Shown: positions 1 to 9,544, numbered from the stretch's first letter. The stretch: DNA of 64,000 nt from an uncultured Alphaproteobacteria bacterium (GCA_934255405.1 CAKQNT010000009.1:1-64000), one strand, 5' to 3'. Numbers and translations: made by a program. The notes: generated by a model not told the origin, from the sequence alone.

Positions 1-413
1 GTAAGAGTGATGTCATCTTGTAACGAGACTATTCCGCCTTGGTTCAGTATCTGCTGGATTTCCAGCGTGCTCATCGTAGAATCTATTTTATGCACCTCGC
101 CGCCCATTACCTCGCTGGCAGACTGTGCAATTGAGCTCATTTGCTCAATCAAATCTGCGGCAGTGCTAATTGCGGTTGAGGCGGTTTTGATGGTACTCAC
201 CGCCTGCCCCATGGAGTCTAATAAGGAGTCTAAATCGTTAGCGCGATTGGTTAATGAACGGGCGGTGTAGTATGAACTGGGATTGTCTATGGCGGAATTT
301 ACTTTATTGCCGGTGGCGAGTTTGTTTTGGGTAGAGCTGACTTGCCTGCTGATGTTCTGCAGGCTCAATAAGTTACTGCGCATACTCGCAGTTAAACTTA
401 TCTTTCCGGTCAT
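1..413 (-). CDS. Flagellin, N-terminal part (gene cut by window edge)
   Basis: This encodes the filament subunit that is exported by the flagellar secretion machine and polymerises outside the cell. Only about 137 codons are visible, because the gene runs off the left edge. The peptide opens MTGKISLTASMRSNLLSLQ and residues 27-45 read STQNKLATGNKVNSAIDNP, which is the conserved D0/D1 flagellin signature. The rest is the expected long helical region rich in A, S, T and Q. The ATG at 413-411 is supported by an AAGGAG ribosome site about 8 bases upstream. A hook protein (29.3 kb) and FlaF (9.8 kb) lie elsewhere in the window, so flagellar genes are dispersed here. The family call is firm, but which flagellin paralogue it is cannot be told. 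Confidence 0.93.
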   Translation of the reverse strand, partial: MTGKISLTASMRSNLLSLQNISRQVSSTQNKLATGNKVNSAIDNPSSYYTARSLTNRANDLDSLLDSMGQAVSTIKTASTAISTAADLIEQMSSIAQSASEVMGGEVHKIDSTMSTLEIQQILNQGGIVSLQDDITL

Positions 414-541
414 ACTCTCTTTACTCCTTTTGTCGCACTTTCTCAAAAATTAAATAGCACCTAAAGACTGCTTTTTCCAGTGTTAACGCTTAGTTTTCAA
501 CAACTATTGACAGGTTATTTTTTGCCTCAAGATAAAGATGG

Positions 542-574
542 ATTGCTTCTCACGGCTATCGCCGTTCGCGCAAT
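542..574. repeat. Nested palindrome (REP-like intergenic hairpin)
   Basis: An outer pair ATTGC/GCAAT (542-546 and 570-574) encloses an inner ACGGC/GCCGT stem (552-556 and 561-565). It lies in the 221-base gap between the flagellin start and the phosphatase stop. There is no T-run, so it is not a standard terminator. A weaker hairpin (CTGATTG/CAATCAG, 590-608) follows. It may be a dispersed repeat unit, but no second copy was noticed in this window. Confidence 0.4.
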
Positions 575-634
575 GACAGAGCTAAATTGCTGATTGCTTG
601 CCAATCAGGGGGAGAGTATGCGGGTTAGTTTTTT

Positions 635-1264
635 CTAAAATAAAGAGCTTAGGGCAGTGGTGATATCTGCAAAACGATAATCTGCAGCGGCGCAGGCGGC
701 AGAATCCGCAGGAGCAATCAGCACTGTGGATAGTCCTGCCGCTTTGGCGTTTTTGATATTGGTGCGACTGTCTTCAAAAATGATGCTTTCTTCGGGCTTG
801 ATACCGGTGAGAGCAAAAAATTTGTTAAAAGAACCGTTGTCGTATTTAAACTGATAGTCAATGCTACCTGTATCTATCACCTTATCAAACAAATTTGCAG
901 GAACACACACCTGCTTTAAGACATCGGCAACGTGTTTTTTGGTGCTATCGGTAAAGATAAATTTATGCTGCGGAAGACGGCTCAGAATCTCCGCCAGTTG
1001 CGGATTGGGCTCCAACATTCCGACATATACATCGCAAATGTCTTCTATAAACTCACTGATAGAAATTCCAAACTCGCTTTCCACAATGTCGGCCTCGTAT
1101 CTGCCCTGCGCCCGAACATCAGACATCAGTTTTTCAACCTGCGGCATGGTCAAATTAAGACGGCGGCAAAAAAACTCCTTTATCTTTTGGTCTACGTTAG
1201 CCTCAACCGCCTGAGAATACGGATACAAAGTTCCGTCTAAATCAAATATCAGATTGTTTATCAT
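635..1264 (-). CDS. HAD-family hydrolase, pyrimidine 5'-nucleotidase type
   Basis: This is a haloacid-dehalogenase phosphatase. Motif I is FDLDGTLYP near the N-terminus (nucleophile Asp and general-acid Asp), motif II is the FTDST stretch, and motif IV is FEDSRTNIKNA. The LYP after motif I and the overall layout fit the pyrimidine 5'-nucleotidase subgroup. The substrate is inferred from the family and not shown by the sequence. An in-frame upstream extension exists, but the ATG at 1264-1262 is preferred: it puts MINNLIFDLDG at the N-terminus and sits one base after the malQ stop, with a purine-rich ribosome site inside the malQ end. The gene is therefore translationally coupled as the last member of the glgB-glgX-malQ operon and may act on a sugar or nucleotide phosphate linked to glucan turnover. 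Confidence 0.85.
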   Translation of the reverse strand: MINNLIFDLDGTLYPYSQAVEANVDQKIKEFFCRRLNLTMPQVEKLMSDVRAQGRYEADIVESEFGISISEFIEDICDVYVGMLEPNPQLAEILSRLPQHKFIFTDSTKKHVADVLKQVCVPANLFDKVIDTGSIDYQFKYDNGSFNKFFALTGIKPEESIIFEDSRTNIKNAKAAGLSTVLIAPADSAACAAADYRFADITTALSSLF

Positions 1265-1265
1265 A

Positions 1266-3404
1266 TCATCTTTCTTTTCTGATTGCCAACACATTGCGAA
1301 TATAGGCAATGTCGTTTTCCATGTCTTCAAGATTAACCGGCAATTTTAACCGCCAATTGGGGTGCCTGTCCCTATCGGTGCCGGGGAGATTCTGCTGCTT
1401 TTCTACGTGCAAAAAGTCTTCTAACTGCACCAAAACAACCGGAGATGCAGATCTTGCAATATAGCGGTGCACCGCCTCTTCTATCCCCTCGGGGTATTGC
1501 TCACCATAGATATAATTGCCGCTGCGGGGGCGATCCTCCGGCCATACTCCGGCGGAATCCAGAGAGCTTAGCAACATTCCCCTGTCTGCCTCTCGTTTGT
1601 GGTAGGCATTGGCTTTGTCTGCCTCAGAGCTAATCATTCCCAGTTTGAAGGCCTCTTCTATATCATAGCCAAACCACCACATTTTGAGCGGCGGCATATC
1701 GTGAGTGCCAACAGAGGTAAAGGCATTGGCAGGATAATCATAAGGCGCTAAGAATCCACCCCAGCCGGCATTGGCTCGCTCCGCCCACAACACGCTCAAA
1801 GAATGGATGTTGCGGCTCTGTAGCGTATCTAAAAATCCGTCGGGGACATTGCCGATGCTCTCTCCGACAATCACACATTTGTTAAGAACACTCTCTAACG
1901 CCACAATGTTGAGCATATCGGCAAAATTATAATAAACATAAGTGCCGTTTTCTTGATTATCAGGTATCATATAAAGGCGCATAAGGCTCATAACATGATC
2001 CATTCGCAAAGCGCCGGCTCCTTGCATATTGGCACGCAAAATCTTTATAAACGGCTCATAGCAAAGCTCCTGGAGCTTATCTGGCGCAAAAGCACCCAGC
2101 CCCCAACTTTGTCCGCAAGGGAAAAACGCATCCGGCGGAGCGCCGGCGCCAACACCCTGAATAAACACATCCGGATTACCCCAATATTCGGCGCTGTCTT
2201 TGCCGACACCAACAGCCAAATCTCGGTATAGACCTATGGGCATACCAACTTCGTCTACAGTTTTTTTGACCAGCGCAAATTGGCGCGCCGCCTCAAACTG
2301 CATAAACTTGAAAAACTCTATGCGATTACGATGTTGCTCGGCAAAAGCAGGAATGCCGCTGCCGTATGGAGTTTTGTATTCTTCCGGCCAAGCCATCCAG
2401 CCGCCCCAGACTTTTTGACACTCAATCTCATACAAAGTCTGAAACTCAGCCAATTTTTCAAGCTCATCGCCCTGCTCGGCGCAAAACTTGCTAAATGCGG
2501 CGCGGCGGGCGCCATCTTTTTGCTCGCAAAAACGCTTATAGCACTTCTCCAGCATTTTTACCTTGAGCGGATACACCTTGCCATATTGAATCTGATCACT
2601 GCCGCGAACCTCTGCCAACACGCCCTCTATCAGCTGTTTGTCCTGCTCTTCAAACTCCGGCACCTGCTCAATGTCTATATATATCGGATTGAGAAACAAG
2701 CGGCTGATGGATTGATAGGGACTGGCGTTTTCGGGAAAATCGTGACTTAAAACATTAAGCGGATTGAGCCCGATAATTGAGGCGCCGCAACGGGCGCACA
2801 TCTTGACGAGATTCTGCAAATCGGTGAAATCTCCAACACCCCAGTTGCGCCGGCTCCGCACCGAATAAAGCTGCACCGCATATCCCCACAAACGATTGGC
2901 AATCTGCGGAGCCTCATAACAGCGCTCGGGCGCCACAGCCAAGCGTGATTTATAGTTTTTTTGACCAATTCGCACGTCCAAATCATAGTAGCCGATGTCC
3001 AAGGCGCCCAAAATCGAGTATTTGTATTTGACTAGCGGCTGCCCTGATAATTCATAGCGCTCCGGCTCGCCGTTAAACTCAAAGCTGACAACCTGCGGCT
3101 GATGATGAGAATTTTTTACAGAAAATTTATCTATCTGCGCGCCATCGGGCAACACAATATCAAACCATACATTATCCTGACGGCAGATATAAATCGGCGA
3201 CAAGACCTCTGTCCATCGGCGCTCAGCGTGTTTTTTTATAGAGGCTGATATCTCCGCTTCTGTAGCACAGGGATACCCTAGCGCACTGGCAAACAAACGT
3301 ATGGTCTCCGGCGCAATGGTATATGTTTTTTGCGTGAGACCGGCATCAGAAAAAGATGTGGCAATTCCTAACTCAGAAGCAAGCTGATATAAATTATCGG
3401 ACAT
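1266..3404 (-). CDS. malQ: 4-alpha-glucanotransferase (amylomaltase, GH77)
   Basis: The enzyme transfers 1,4-alpha-glucan segments between malto-oligosaccharides and releases glucose, in the cytoplasm. The 712-residue protein has the GH77 catalytic set: Asp469 in LRMDHVMSL (nucleophile), Glu515 in VIVGESIG (acid/base) and Asp569 in VGTHDMPP. The roughly 150-residue N-terminal extension before the barrel matches the longer E. coli-type MalQ. The C-terminus carries the conserved RDRHPNWRLKLP segment. It lies 11 bases after glgX and is coupled to the downstream phosphatase, so it belongs to a glucan-degradation operon in which it disposes of short dextrins left by debranching. Confidence 0.95.
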   Translation of the reverse strand: MSDNLYQLASELGIATSFSDAGLTQKTYTIAPETIRLFASALGYPCATEAEISASIKKHAERRWTEVLSPIYICRQDNVWFDIVLPDGAQIDKFSVKNSHHQPQVVSFEFNGEPERYELSGQPLVKYKYSILGALDIGYYDLDVRIGQKNYKSRLAVAPERCYEAPQIANRLWGYAVQLYSVRSRRNWGVGDFTDLQNLVKMCARCGASIIGLNPLNVLSHDFPENASPYQSISRLFLNPIYIDIEQVPEFEEQDKQLIEGVLAEVRGSDQIQYGKVYPLKVKMLEKCYKRFCEQKDGARRAAFSKFCAEQGDELEKLAEFQTLYEIECQKVWGGWMAWPEEYKTPYGSGIPAFAEQHRNRIEFFKFMQFEAARQFALVKKTVDEVGMPIGLYRDLAVGVGKDSAEYWGNPDVFIQGVGAGAPPDAFFPCGQSWGLGAFAPDKLQELCYEPFIKILRANMQGAGALRMDHVMSLMRLYMIPDNQENGTYVYYNFADMLNIVALESVLNKCVIVGESIGNVPDGFLDTLQSRNIHSLSVLWAERANAGWGGFLAPYDYPANAFTSVGTHDMPPLKMWWFGYDIEEAFKLGMISSEADKANAYHKREADRGMLLSSLDSAGVWPEDRPRSGNYIYGEQYPEGIEEAVHRYIARSASPVVLVQLEDFLHVEKQQNLPGTDRDRHPNWRLKLPVNLEDMENDIAYIRNVLAIRKER

Positions 3405-3415
3405 TAAAGTTCCCT

Positions 3416-5494
3416 CTATTTTTTAATCTCGAACGCCAGCACACTCCATGCCGGAACCTTGATGGTATCTGCCGATGCGGCATTGACAAACTTGCCGTCA
3501 TTGGCGCTGCTGTCCAACACTTGAGTCCAGCGCATATTCTCCGGCAAATTCGGCAGTTTCCAATTTATCTCCTTGTGATTGGCATTGAATATCATAAGCA
3601 CAAATCGGCTGCCGCTATAAACACAGGCGGCCAGTGACCGACGCTCGGAATCATGCCAATCGGCAGCAGCAAATTCCTTGCCGCTCTCGGTATACCACGC
3701 AATATCTTTGTAACCGGTTTTGTCAATCGGTTTGCCGGTAAAAAAGCGATTGCGCTCAAATATCTTCAGTTTTTTGCGCAAACGAATCAAGTGGCGGACA
3801 AAAGAGGCAAAATGCTTATGCTCTTCGGTAACGCCTTCCCAAGTAATCCACGTCAGAGCATTGTCCTGACAATAGGGGTTGTTGTTGCCCATTTGGGTAT
3901 GCATAAGCTCATCTCCGGCAGTGAGCATCGGAGTACCAAATGACAACAGCAGAGTGCTGAGCATAGAACGCGCCCGCAGCAGGCGGTTGTCGGTTATAAC
4001 TTTGCTGTTGCTCTCGCCCTCGGTTCCGGAATTCCAACTCCAATTAGAATCCGTGCCGTCATGGTTGTTTTCGCCATTGCTAATATTGTGCTTGTGATTA
4101 TAAGCAGTCAGATCGTGCAGGCAAAAACCATCGTGCGCAGTCACAAAATTTACACTCGCCCAGATATCGCGGTTGTTGTAATTAAAAACATCGCTGGAAC
4201 CGGAAATACGGCTGGCCATCTCGGCAGTCTGTCCTCCGTCGCCTTTCCAAAAACGACGCAAGTTGTCTCGGTATTTGTCATTCCATTCTGCCCAGCCGGG
4301 GAGAAACGCCCCCACCTGATATCCGCCATAGCCGATATCCCATGGTTCGGCAATCAATTTAACCCCACGCAAAATCGGATCTTGAGCTACGGCATACAAG
4401 AAACCGCTTTGCTGCGTAAATGATGTGTGCTGGCGAGACAACGTCGGCGCCAAATCAAAACGAAAACCATCAACATGCATTTCCTGCACCCAATAACGCA
4501 GAGAATCCATTACCAGACGCAACACTTGAGGATGCTGGACATTAAAAGAGGCGCCGCAGCCGGTGGAATCATAATAGTATCTTTTGTTGTCGGGATTGAG
4601 AGTGTAGTAAGAGCTGTTATCTATACCGCGGTAGCACAATGTCGGTCCCATCTGGTTGCCCTCGCCGGTGTGATTATACACAACATCGAGCAAAACCTCC
4701 AAACCATGGCGGTGCATGGTCTTGACCATGTCTTTAATTTCATCCAAACTGTTGCCGGACAAATAAGACTGTTCGGGAGCAAAAAAACTAAAGTTCTCGT
4801 ATCCCCAATAATTATCGGTAATGTAGCCTCTTTTGTGGCGATTGCCAAAAAAAGCGTGAATAGGCAAAAATTCTACTGCCGTTATACCCAGCCATTTGAT
4901 GTAGTTGATAACCGAACTGTGAGCAAAGCCGGCAAAGGTTCCGCGTTTGGCATCGGGTACTGAAGGTTGCAGCATGGTGTAGCCGCGAAGGTGAGTTTCA
5001 TAGATTATGCTCTCTTCAAACTTGTGCGCGGGTTTGACATCGCCGCTCCAATCATAGTTATCTTCCACCACCACCGACTTGGGCACATAGGGCGCGGAAT
5101 CAAGCTCGCTGAAAGACAAATCTTTGTCCGGACTGTCAACATCATAGCCAAAAATGGCCTTATTCCAAATCAATTTGCCGACAAGTTTTTTGCCATAGGG
5201 ATCAATCAGCAGTTTGTTGGGATTAAAACGCAAACCCTCTGCCGGATTATACGGACCGTAGACACGATAGCCATACACCAAATCAGGTTTTGCACCTTCA
5301 AGATATATGTGCCATATATTGTTATCGTGCAGAGTGACCGGATAGCGCTCCAATTCCTCAGAACCGGATTTATCGAAAATGCAGAGTTCAACCTTTTCGG
5401 CATGTGCCGAAAACAGCGCAAAATTTACACCTTTGCCGTCATAAGTTGAGCCAAGTGGGGTGGAACTTCCGCTCGCGATTTTGAACTCTGCCAT
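3416..5494 (-). CDS. glgX: Glycogen debranching enzyme GlgX (GH13)
   Basis: This protein hydrolyses alpha-1,6 branches, typically of phosphorylase-limited glycogen. It has 692 residues. An N-terminal CBM48-like domain (about 10-110, starting STPLGSTYDGKGVNFALFSA) precedes the GH13 barrel. The catalytic triad is Asp347 in VDGFRFDLA, Glu383 in LIAEPWDIG and Asp455 in VTAHDGF. The pattern matches GlgX/TreX isoamylases and not pullulanases. It sits 13 bases downstream of glgB and 11 upstream of malQ on the same strand, as part of a single transcription unit. Glycogen phosphorylase is not in this window. Confidence 0.95.
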   Translation of the reverse strand: MAEFKIASGSSTPLGSTYDGKGVNFALFSAHAEKVELCIFDKSGSEELERYPVTLHDNNIWHIYLEGAKPDLVYGYRVYGPYNPAEGLRFNPNKLLIDPYGKKLVGKLIWNKAIFGYDVDSPDKDLSFSELDSAPYVPKSVVVEDNYDWSGDVKPAHKFEESIIYETHLRGYTMLQPSVPDAKRGTFAGFAHSSVINYIKWLGITAVEFLPIHAFFGNRHKRGYITDNYWGYENFSFFAPEQSYLSGNSLDEIKDMVKTMHRHGLEVLLDVVYNHTGEGNQMGPTLCYRGIDNSSYYTLNPDNKRYYYDSTGCGASFNVQHPQVLRLVMDSLRYWVQEMHVDGFRFDLAPTLSRQHTSFTQQSGFLYAVAQDPILRGVKLIAEPWDIGYGGYQVGAFLPGWAEWNDKYRDNLRRFWKGDGGQTAEMASRISGSSDVFNYNNRDIWASVNFVTAHDGFCLHDLTAYNHKHNISNGENNHDGTDSNWSWNSGTEGESNSKVITDNRLLRARSMLSTLLLSFGTPMLTAGDELMHTQMGNNNPYCQDNALTWITWEGVTEEHKHFASFVRHLIRLRKKLKIFERNRFFTGKPIDKTGYKDIAWYTESGKEFAAADWHDSERRSLAACVYSGSRFVLMIFNANHKEINWKLPNLPENMRWTQVLDSSANDGKFVNAASADTIKVPAWSVLAFEIKK

Positions 5495-5507
5495 ATTGCC
5501 ATCCTGA

Positions 5508-7700
5508 TTATCTTATCGGTTTAATAACGATAGTGGATAAAGGCGGCAAACGCAGCTCTATGGAATAAGGCTTGTTGTTCCACTCGCCTTCATGAGCCTG
5601 CATAAAGCCCTCATTCTTTACGCCACTACCCCAGTAGTTTACATCATCACTGTTAAAGATTTCTTGATAACGGCAATTTTCCGGAACTCCGATACGATAA
5701 TTTTCTCTAACCACCGGCGTAAAGTTGGAAATGGCAATCAAATAATCTCCAGGTTCGTAACCTTTGCGCATGTATGAAATCACACTATCATCAGAGTTGG
5801 AATGATCTATCCACTCAAAACCGCGATAGTCAAAATCTTGCTGGTACAAAGCCGTGTTTCCCTTATACATCAGGTTTAGATCACGCACGCAGTTCTGCAT
5901 TCCTTTGTACATAGGATAATCCAGCAAGAACCAGCGCAAACCCTCTTCGGAATTCCACTCCCAATCCTGCCCGAACTCACAGCCCATAAACAAAAGTTTT
6001 TTGCCGGGGTGAGTATACATAAAACCATAATAAGCTCTGAGATTGGCAAACTTTTGCCACTCGTCACCAGGCATTTTTGACAACATGGAGCCTTTGCCGT
6101 GAACAACCTCATCGTGCGAAATCGGCAAGATAAAGTTCTCATTAAAAGCATATAGCAGACCAAACGTCAGCATACCATGGTGATATTTGCGATGTATCGG
6201 GTCATGCGATATGTATTTCAGAGTATCGTTCATCCAGCCCATATTCCACTTGTAGCCGAAACCCAATCCGCCCATTGAAGTCGGACGAGAAACCATCGGC
6301 CACGCGGTAGACTCTTCTGCAATGGTAACAGCGCCTTTTACCTGAGAATAGGCAAGCTCGTTCATGCGGCGCAAAAAGGCTATCGCCTCTATATTCTCGT
6401 TGCCGCCGTATATATTGGGAATCCACTCGCCGTTCTTGCGCGAATAATCCAAATACAGCATAGAAGCAACCGCATCAACGCGCAGTCCGTCAATGTGATA
6501 TTCCTTGAGCCAATACACAGCGCTGGCGCACAAATAGTTCATAACCTCGGTACGGCCGTAGTTATAAATCTTGGTACCCCAATCGGTATGTTCACCCTTG
6601 CGGGGGTCAGCATGCTCGTATAAGTGAGTACCATCAAACTCGTTAAGCCCGTGTCCATCTTTGGGGAAGTGAGCCGGAACCCAATCCATAATAACAGCGA
6701 TGCCGGCCTGATGAAATTTATCAATCAGATAGCGCAAATCGTCAGGCGTGCCGAAGCGACTGGTCGGAGCAAACATTCCAATCACCTGATAACCCCAAGA
6801 GCTGTCCAACGGGTGCTCCGACAACGGCAAAAACTCAACGTGAGTAAAGCCCATATTCATAACATAGGGAATCAGGGTATCTGCCAATTCACGGTAGGTC
6901 ATATATTCATTACCGTCTTTGCGGCGCCACGAGCCAAGATGCACCTCATAAATAGACATCGGCTTATCAAACGAGTTGTGCTCCTCGCGATAATCCATCC
7001 AATTTTTATCACTCCAATCATAGTGATTTATATCATACACAATAGAAGCGGTATTAGGACGTTTTTCGGAATAAAAAGCCAGCGGATCCGCCTTTACAAG
7101 GATTGATCCGTCTTGAGTTTTTATCTCATATTTGTATAGTTCACCCTCGTGAATATTGGGGATAAAAATATCCCAAACTCCGCAGGTTGGATGCTTGCGC
7201 ATGGCGTTGACGCGGCCGTCCCAATTGTTAAAATTTCCTACCACGCTGACACGTTTGGCATTGGGTGCCCAAACGGCAAAACTAACACCTTTTACACCGT
7301 TTAGTTCAAGTGGGTGCGCCCCTAATTTTTTGTAAATTTCCAGATGCTTTCCCTCTGCCAAAAGATAGACATCCATATCACCAAGGACTGAGGGAAAACG
7401 ATATGGATCTTCTGCCTCATAAGTTACACCCATATCATTTTCGATACGGAATTTATAGGCAAAATTTTCAATTTTTCCAAGGTTAATTTGATAGAAACCG
7501 CGATCATCAACTTTGGTCATTTCTCCCAAGGAATCACCTTGCGCATTGAGTAGTTCAACCTTGTTGGTATGAGGCTGATAAGTGCGGATAAAAACTTCTT
7601 TACTGCCTTTGTCTTTATGGATACCGAGCACCGCAAAAACATTGCCGTGGTCACCATCTATAACGGCTTCCAGTTCTTCTTTCGATAATAAGTTTTCCAT
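5508..7700 (-). CDS. glgB: 1,4-alpha-glucan branching enzyme (GH13)
   Basis: GlgB cuts alpha-1,4 chains and rejoins them as alpha-1,6 branches during glycogen synthesis. From the preferred ATG (7700-7698, MENLLSKEEL) the protein has 730 residues. An N1 domain (about 10-110) is followed by a CBM48 domain (GVSFAVWAPNAKRVSVVGNF, about 138-157) and the barrel with Asp409 in IDGLRVDAV, Glu462 in TIAEEST and Asp530 in ISHDEVVHG. The upstream in-frame start would add nine residues, but an AAGGAA ribosome site favours 7700. It is the first gene of the operon glgB-glgX-malQ-phosphatase. The synthesis genes glgC and glgA are absent from the window. Confidence 0.96.
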   Translation of the reverse strand: MENLLSKEELEAVIDGDHGNVFAVLGIHKDKGSKEVFIRTYQPHTNKVELLNAQGDSLGEMTKVDDRGFYQINLGKIENFAYKFRIENDMGVTYEAEDPYRFPSVLGDMDVYLLAEGKHLEIYKKLGAHPLELNGVKGVSFAVWAPNAKRVSVVGNFNNWDGRVNAMRKHPTCGVWDIFIPNIHEGELYKYEIKTQDGSILVKADPLAFYSEKRPNTASIVYDINHYDWSDKNWMDYREEHNSFDKPMSIYEVHLGSWRRKDGNEYMTYRELADTLIPYVMNMGFTHVEFLPLSEHPLDSSWGYQVIGMFAPTSRFGTPDDLRYLIDKFHQAGIAVIMDWVPAHFPKDGHGLNEFDGTHLYEHADPRKGEHTDWGTKIYNYGRTEVMNYLCASAVYWLKEYHIDGLRVDAVASMLYLDYSRKNGEWIPNIYGGNENIEAIAFLRRMNELAYSQVKGAVTIAEESTAWPMVSRPTSMGGLGFGYKWNMGWMNDTLKYISHDPIHRKYHHGMLTFGLLYAFNENFILPISHDEVVHGKGSMLSKMPGDEWQKFANLRAYYGFMYTHPGKKLLFMGCEFGQDWEWNSEEGLRWFLLDYPMYKGMQNCVRDLNLMYKGNTALYQQDFDYRGFEWIDHSNSDDSVISYMRKGYEPGDYLIAISNFTPVVRENYRIGVPENCRYQEIFNSDDVNYWGSGVKNEGFMQAHEGEWNNKPYSIELRLPPLSTIVIKPIR

Positions 7701-7767
7701 CAGATATTTCCTTAAAATTGACAACATAATTGAGGCATTTTACAGCGCAAAACACCCGCTTAAATTA

Positions 7768-7796
7768 TCTATAATTTCTTATAATTTTAAATGCAA
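7768..7796 (-). promoter_or_regulatory. Predicted sigma-70 promoter of the glgB operon
   Basis: On the minus strand TTGCAT (7796-7791) is followed after 17 bases by TATAGA (7773-7768). This lies about 70 bases upstream of the glgB start. It is a match to consensus spacing only, and the transcription start is not known. Confidence 0.42.
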
Positions 7797-7856
7797 GCTT
7801 TTTAAGGTAACAATCAGAAAATATTTCATAAAATCCACATTTTCTCGCATTAGGTG

Positions 7857-7884
7857 TTGACGGATAAAAAATTAAATGTATATT
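7857..7884 (+). promoter_or_regulatory. Predicted promoter of the DUF2934 gene
   Basis: TTGACG (7857-7862) and TATATT (7879-7884) are separated by 16 bases, about 40 bases before the start codon at 7925. The strong -35 suggests good constitutive expression of the small basic protein. Confidence 0.45.
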
Positions 7885-7924
7885 AATTGATGTTTACCGA
7901 ACTTTTTATTTGGAGTTATCGATT

Positions 7925-8173
7925 ATGATTAAAAACAACGAAAAAGCTATCCAAGAGGCAGCTTATTTCATCTGGCAAAATGCCGGTTGTCCGCAGGGTC
8001 AGGACGAATATTTCTGGTCAATGGCTGTTGAACAAATCAACAATTGCAACAAGTCTAAATGCAGCTCAAAGAGCAGCTCTTCTTGCAAATCTTCCAGCGC
8101 CAAGAAATCTTCTTCCGCTAAGAAAGTTTCTGCTTCTTCAAAGTCTTCTTCAGTAAAAAAATCTTCTAAGTAA
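7925..8173 (+). CDS. DUF2934 protein with Ser/Lys-rich basic tail
   Basis: The 82-residue protein has two parts. Residues 1-40 (AIQEAAYFIWQNAGCPQGQ and a following W-containing helix) match DUF2934, a short helical domain of unknown function. Residues 41-82 are a low-complexity run of serine and lysine with a few cysteines, similar in character to histone H1-like tails. The ATG at 7925 follows a TTGGAG ribosome site; an upstream in-frame start is poorly placed. A paralogue with the same design is at 28915-29241. Nucleic-acid binding is a plausible inference from the basic tail but is unproven. It is monocistronic, with its own promoter and a strong terminator. Confidence 0.8.
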   Translation: MIKNNEKAIQEAAYFIWQNAGCPQGQDEYFWSMAVEQINNCNKSKCSSKSSSSCKSSSAKKSSSAKKVSASSKSSSVKKSSK

Positions 8174-8202
8174 TTCAAGGTTTTATGCACTGAAAGCATT
8201 AC

Positions 8203-8238
8203 AAAAAAGTTCCGTTATTTGCGGAACTTTTTTTTATT
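8203..8238. terminator. Bidirectional intrinsic terminator
   Basis: AAAAAGTTCCG and CGGAACTTTTT flank a short TTATTTG loop, with T-runs on both strands. It ends the DUF2934 transcript on the plus strand and overlaps the 3' end of the convergent methyltransferase gene. Confidence 0.85.
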
Positions 8239-9544
8239 TTTTTCGAGCCCAAACAATCCAGCCTTTTACTGTTTTTTCGGCCTCTTTGCGCAAGGAACAA
8301 GGGGTGAAAATTTGCTCTGTAAAACCCGCAGCAGAAAGGGTCTTTTTCAGATAATTTTTATGATGCAAAAAACGTCCGGAGAGATGTTGTTGCCAACCTT
8401 TTTTATCTGTGCATCCGGAGCTGGCGCTAAACACCAAAGCCCCATTTTTTTGTAAAGAATCCGCGCATAATTTTAAGAGATTTTCCAAAGTACCAAAATA
8501 GGTAAATACATCGGCAGCAACAATCAAATTAAAGGTATTTTTATGCCGAGCAAGAAAGTTTTCAGCGTCATCGCAAAACAATTTTTTATAAAGTTTTTTG
8601 GCGGCGGATTTTTGTAGCATTTGTTCTGAAATATCCACGCCAACAATTTGTTTTTTAGCAAAAAAAGAATCTAATTTTTCCGCCGCTAAACCGGTACCGC
8701 AGCCTATATCCAAAATACGAGGATTTTCAGAAATAAGCGAGCGTTTTTCAGCCACAATATCGGCAATTTTTTGCGGTGCCGAATATTCCAAACCATGCAA
8801 AATTTCTTCAAAAGAATCCGCAAAATTGTCAAACACCTGCCGGACATAAACAGGATTGGATTTTACAAAACCGGCAGCAGGGAAAAATGAATTTTTGCTC
8901 TGTTTAACAATTCCGTTATCGGCATATTTTTGACACCAATTTTGCAAATACGGAGCAACAAAACCACGCCCCTTCTCCAACGCAATCTCATATAGTGCAT
9001 AAGCAAAATTCAGGTGTTGAGAATCTGCTCCGCCACTCTGCTCCACAGCCTGCCAGCCCGCATCCAGAGCAAGTGTAAAATTACCGTTTTTCTGCGCCGC
9101 CTGAGAGAGCATATTCCATACCCAAAAATCTGTCTGCCGATGCTGCAGATATTTTAAGAATCCGTTTTCTGCCGCGGCAAAATTTTCTTGTTCAAAGGCT
9201 AATTCTGCCCGTGCCAGTTCAGCGTAGTTTTCTTCGGTCAAACATGAAAAAATTTGCTCAGCCTCTGCATATTTTTTTTGCCGCAGCAAGGCCTCAAACA
9301 AATTCATCAGCACACTTTGATTTTGCGAATCTGTTTGCAGAACACACCGATAATATTTTACGGCATCAGCGTAGGCTCCTTCTACAAAACAGAGATTGCC
9401 CATCAGAATCTGCACCGCCGCATCTGACGGATTTTTTTTGAGCAGATATTCCGCAGCCCGACGAGCCGCGAAATAATTGCCATCTTGATAATCTGCCAGC
9501 GCCGCGCTGATTGTGTATCTATGTTTTTTAAAAAATGAAAGCAC
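8234..9544 (-). CDS. TPR-repeat protein with C-terminal SAM methyltransferase domain
   Basis: This is a 436-residue, probably cytoplasmic, two-part protein. Residues about 10-170 form tetratricopeptide-like helical repeats (for example GNLCFVEGAYADAVKYYRCV). Residues about 225-430 form a class I methyltransferase, with motif I ILDIGCGTGLA at 277-287, the acidic IVGVDISEQML strand after it, and the LIVAADVFTYFG motif IV region. The fusion resembles predicted TPR methyltransferases of alphaproteobacteria; the substrate is unknown. Translation most likely starts at a GTG (9544-9542) behind an AGGGA site. The 3' end overlaps the terminator shared with the convergent DUF2934 gene. Confidence 0.82.
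   Translation of the reverse strand: MLSFFKKHRYTISAALADYQDGNYFAARRAAEYLLKKNPSDAAVQILMGNLCFVEGAYADAVKYYRCVLQTDSQNQSVLMNLFEALLRQKKYAEAEQIFSCLTEENYAELARAELAFEQENFAAAENGFLKYLQHRQTDFWVWNMLSQAAQKNGNFTLALDAGWQAVEQSGGADSQHLNFAYALYEIALEKGRGFVAPYLQNWCQKYADNGIVKQSKNSFFPAAGFVKSNPVYVRQVFDNFADSFEEILHGLEYSAPQKIADIVAEKRSLISENPRILDIGCGTGLAAEKLDSFFAKKQIVGVDISEQMLQKSAAKKLYKKLFCDDAENFLARHKNTFNLIVAADVFTYFGTLENLLKLCADSLQKNGALVFSASSGCTDKKGWQQHLSGRFLHHKNYLKKTLSAAGFTEQIFTPCSLRKEAEKTVKGWIVWARKK

Noticed and set aside
414..634. Possible sigma-54 or sigma-28 promoter in front of flagellin
   Set aside because: No convincing match to either consensus was found on the minus strand within 200 bases of the start.
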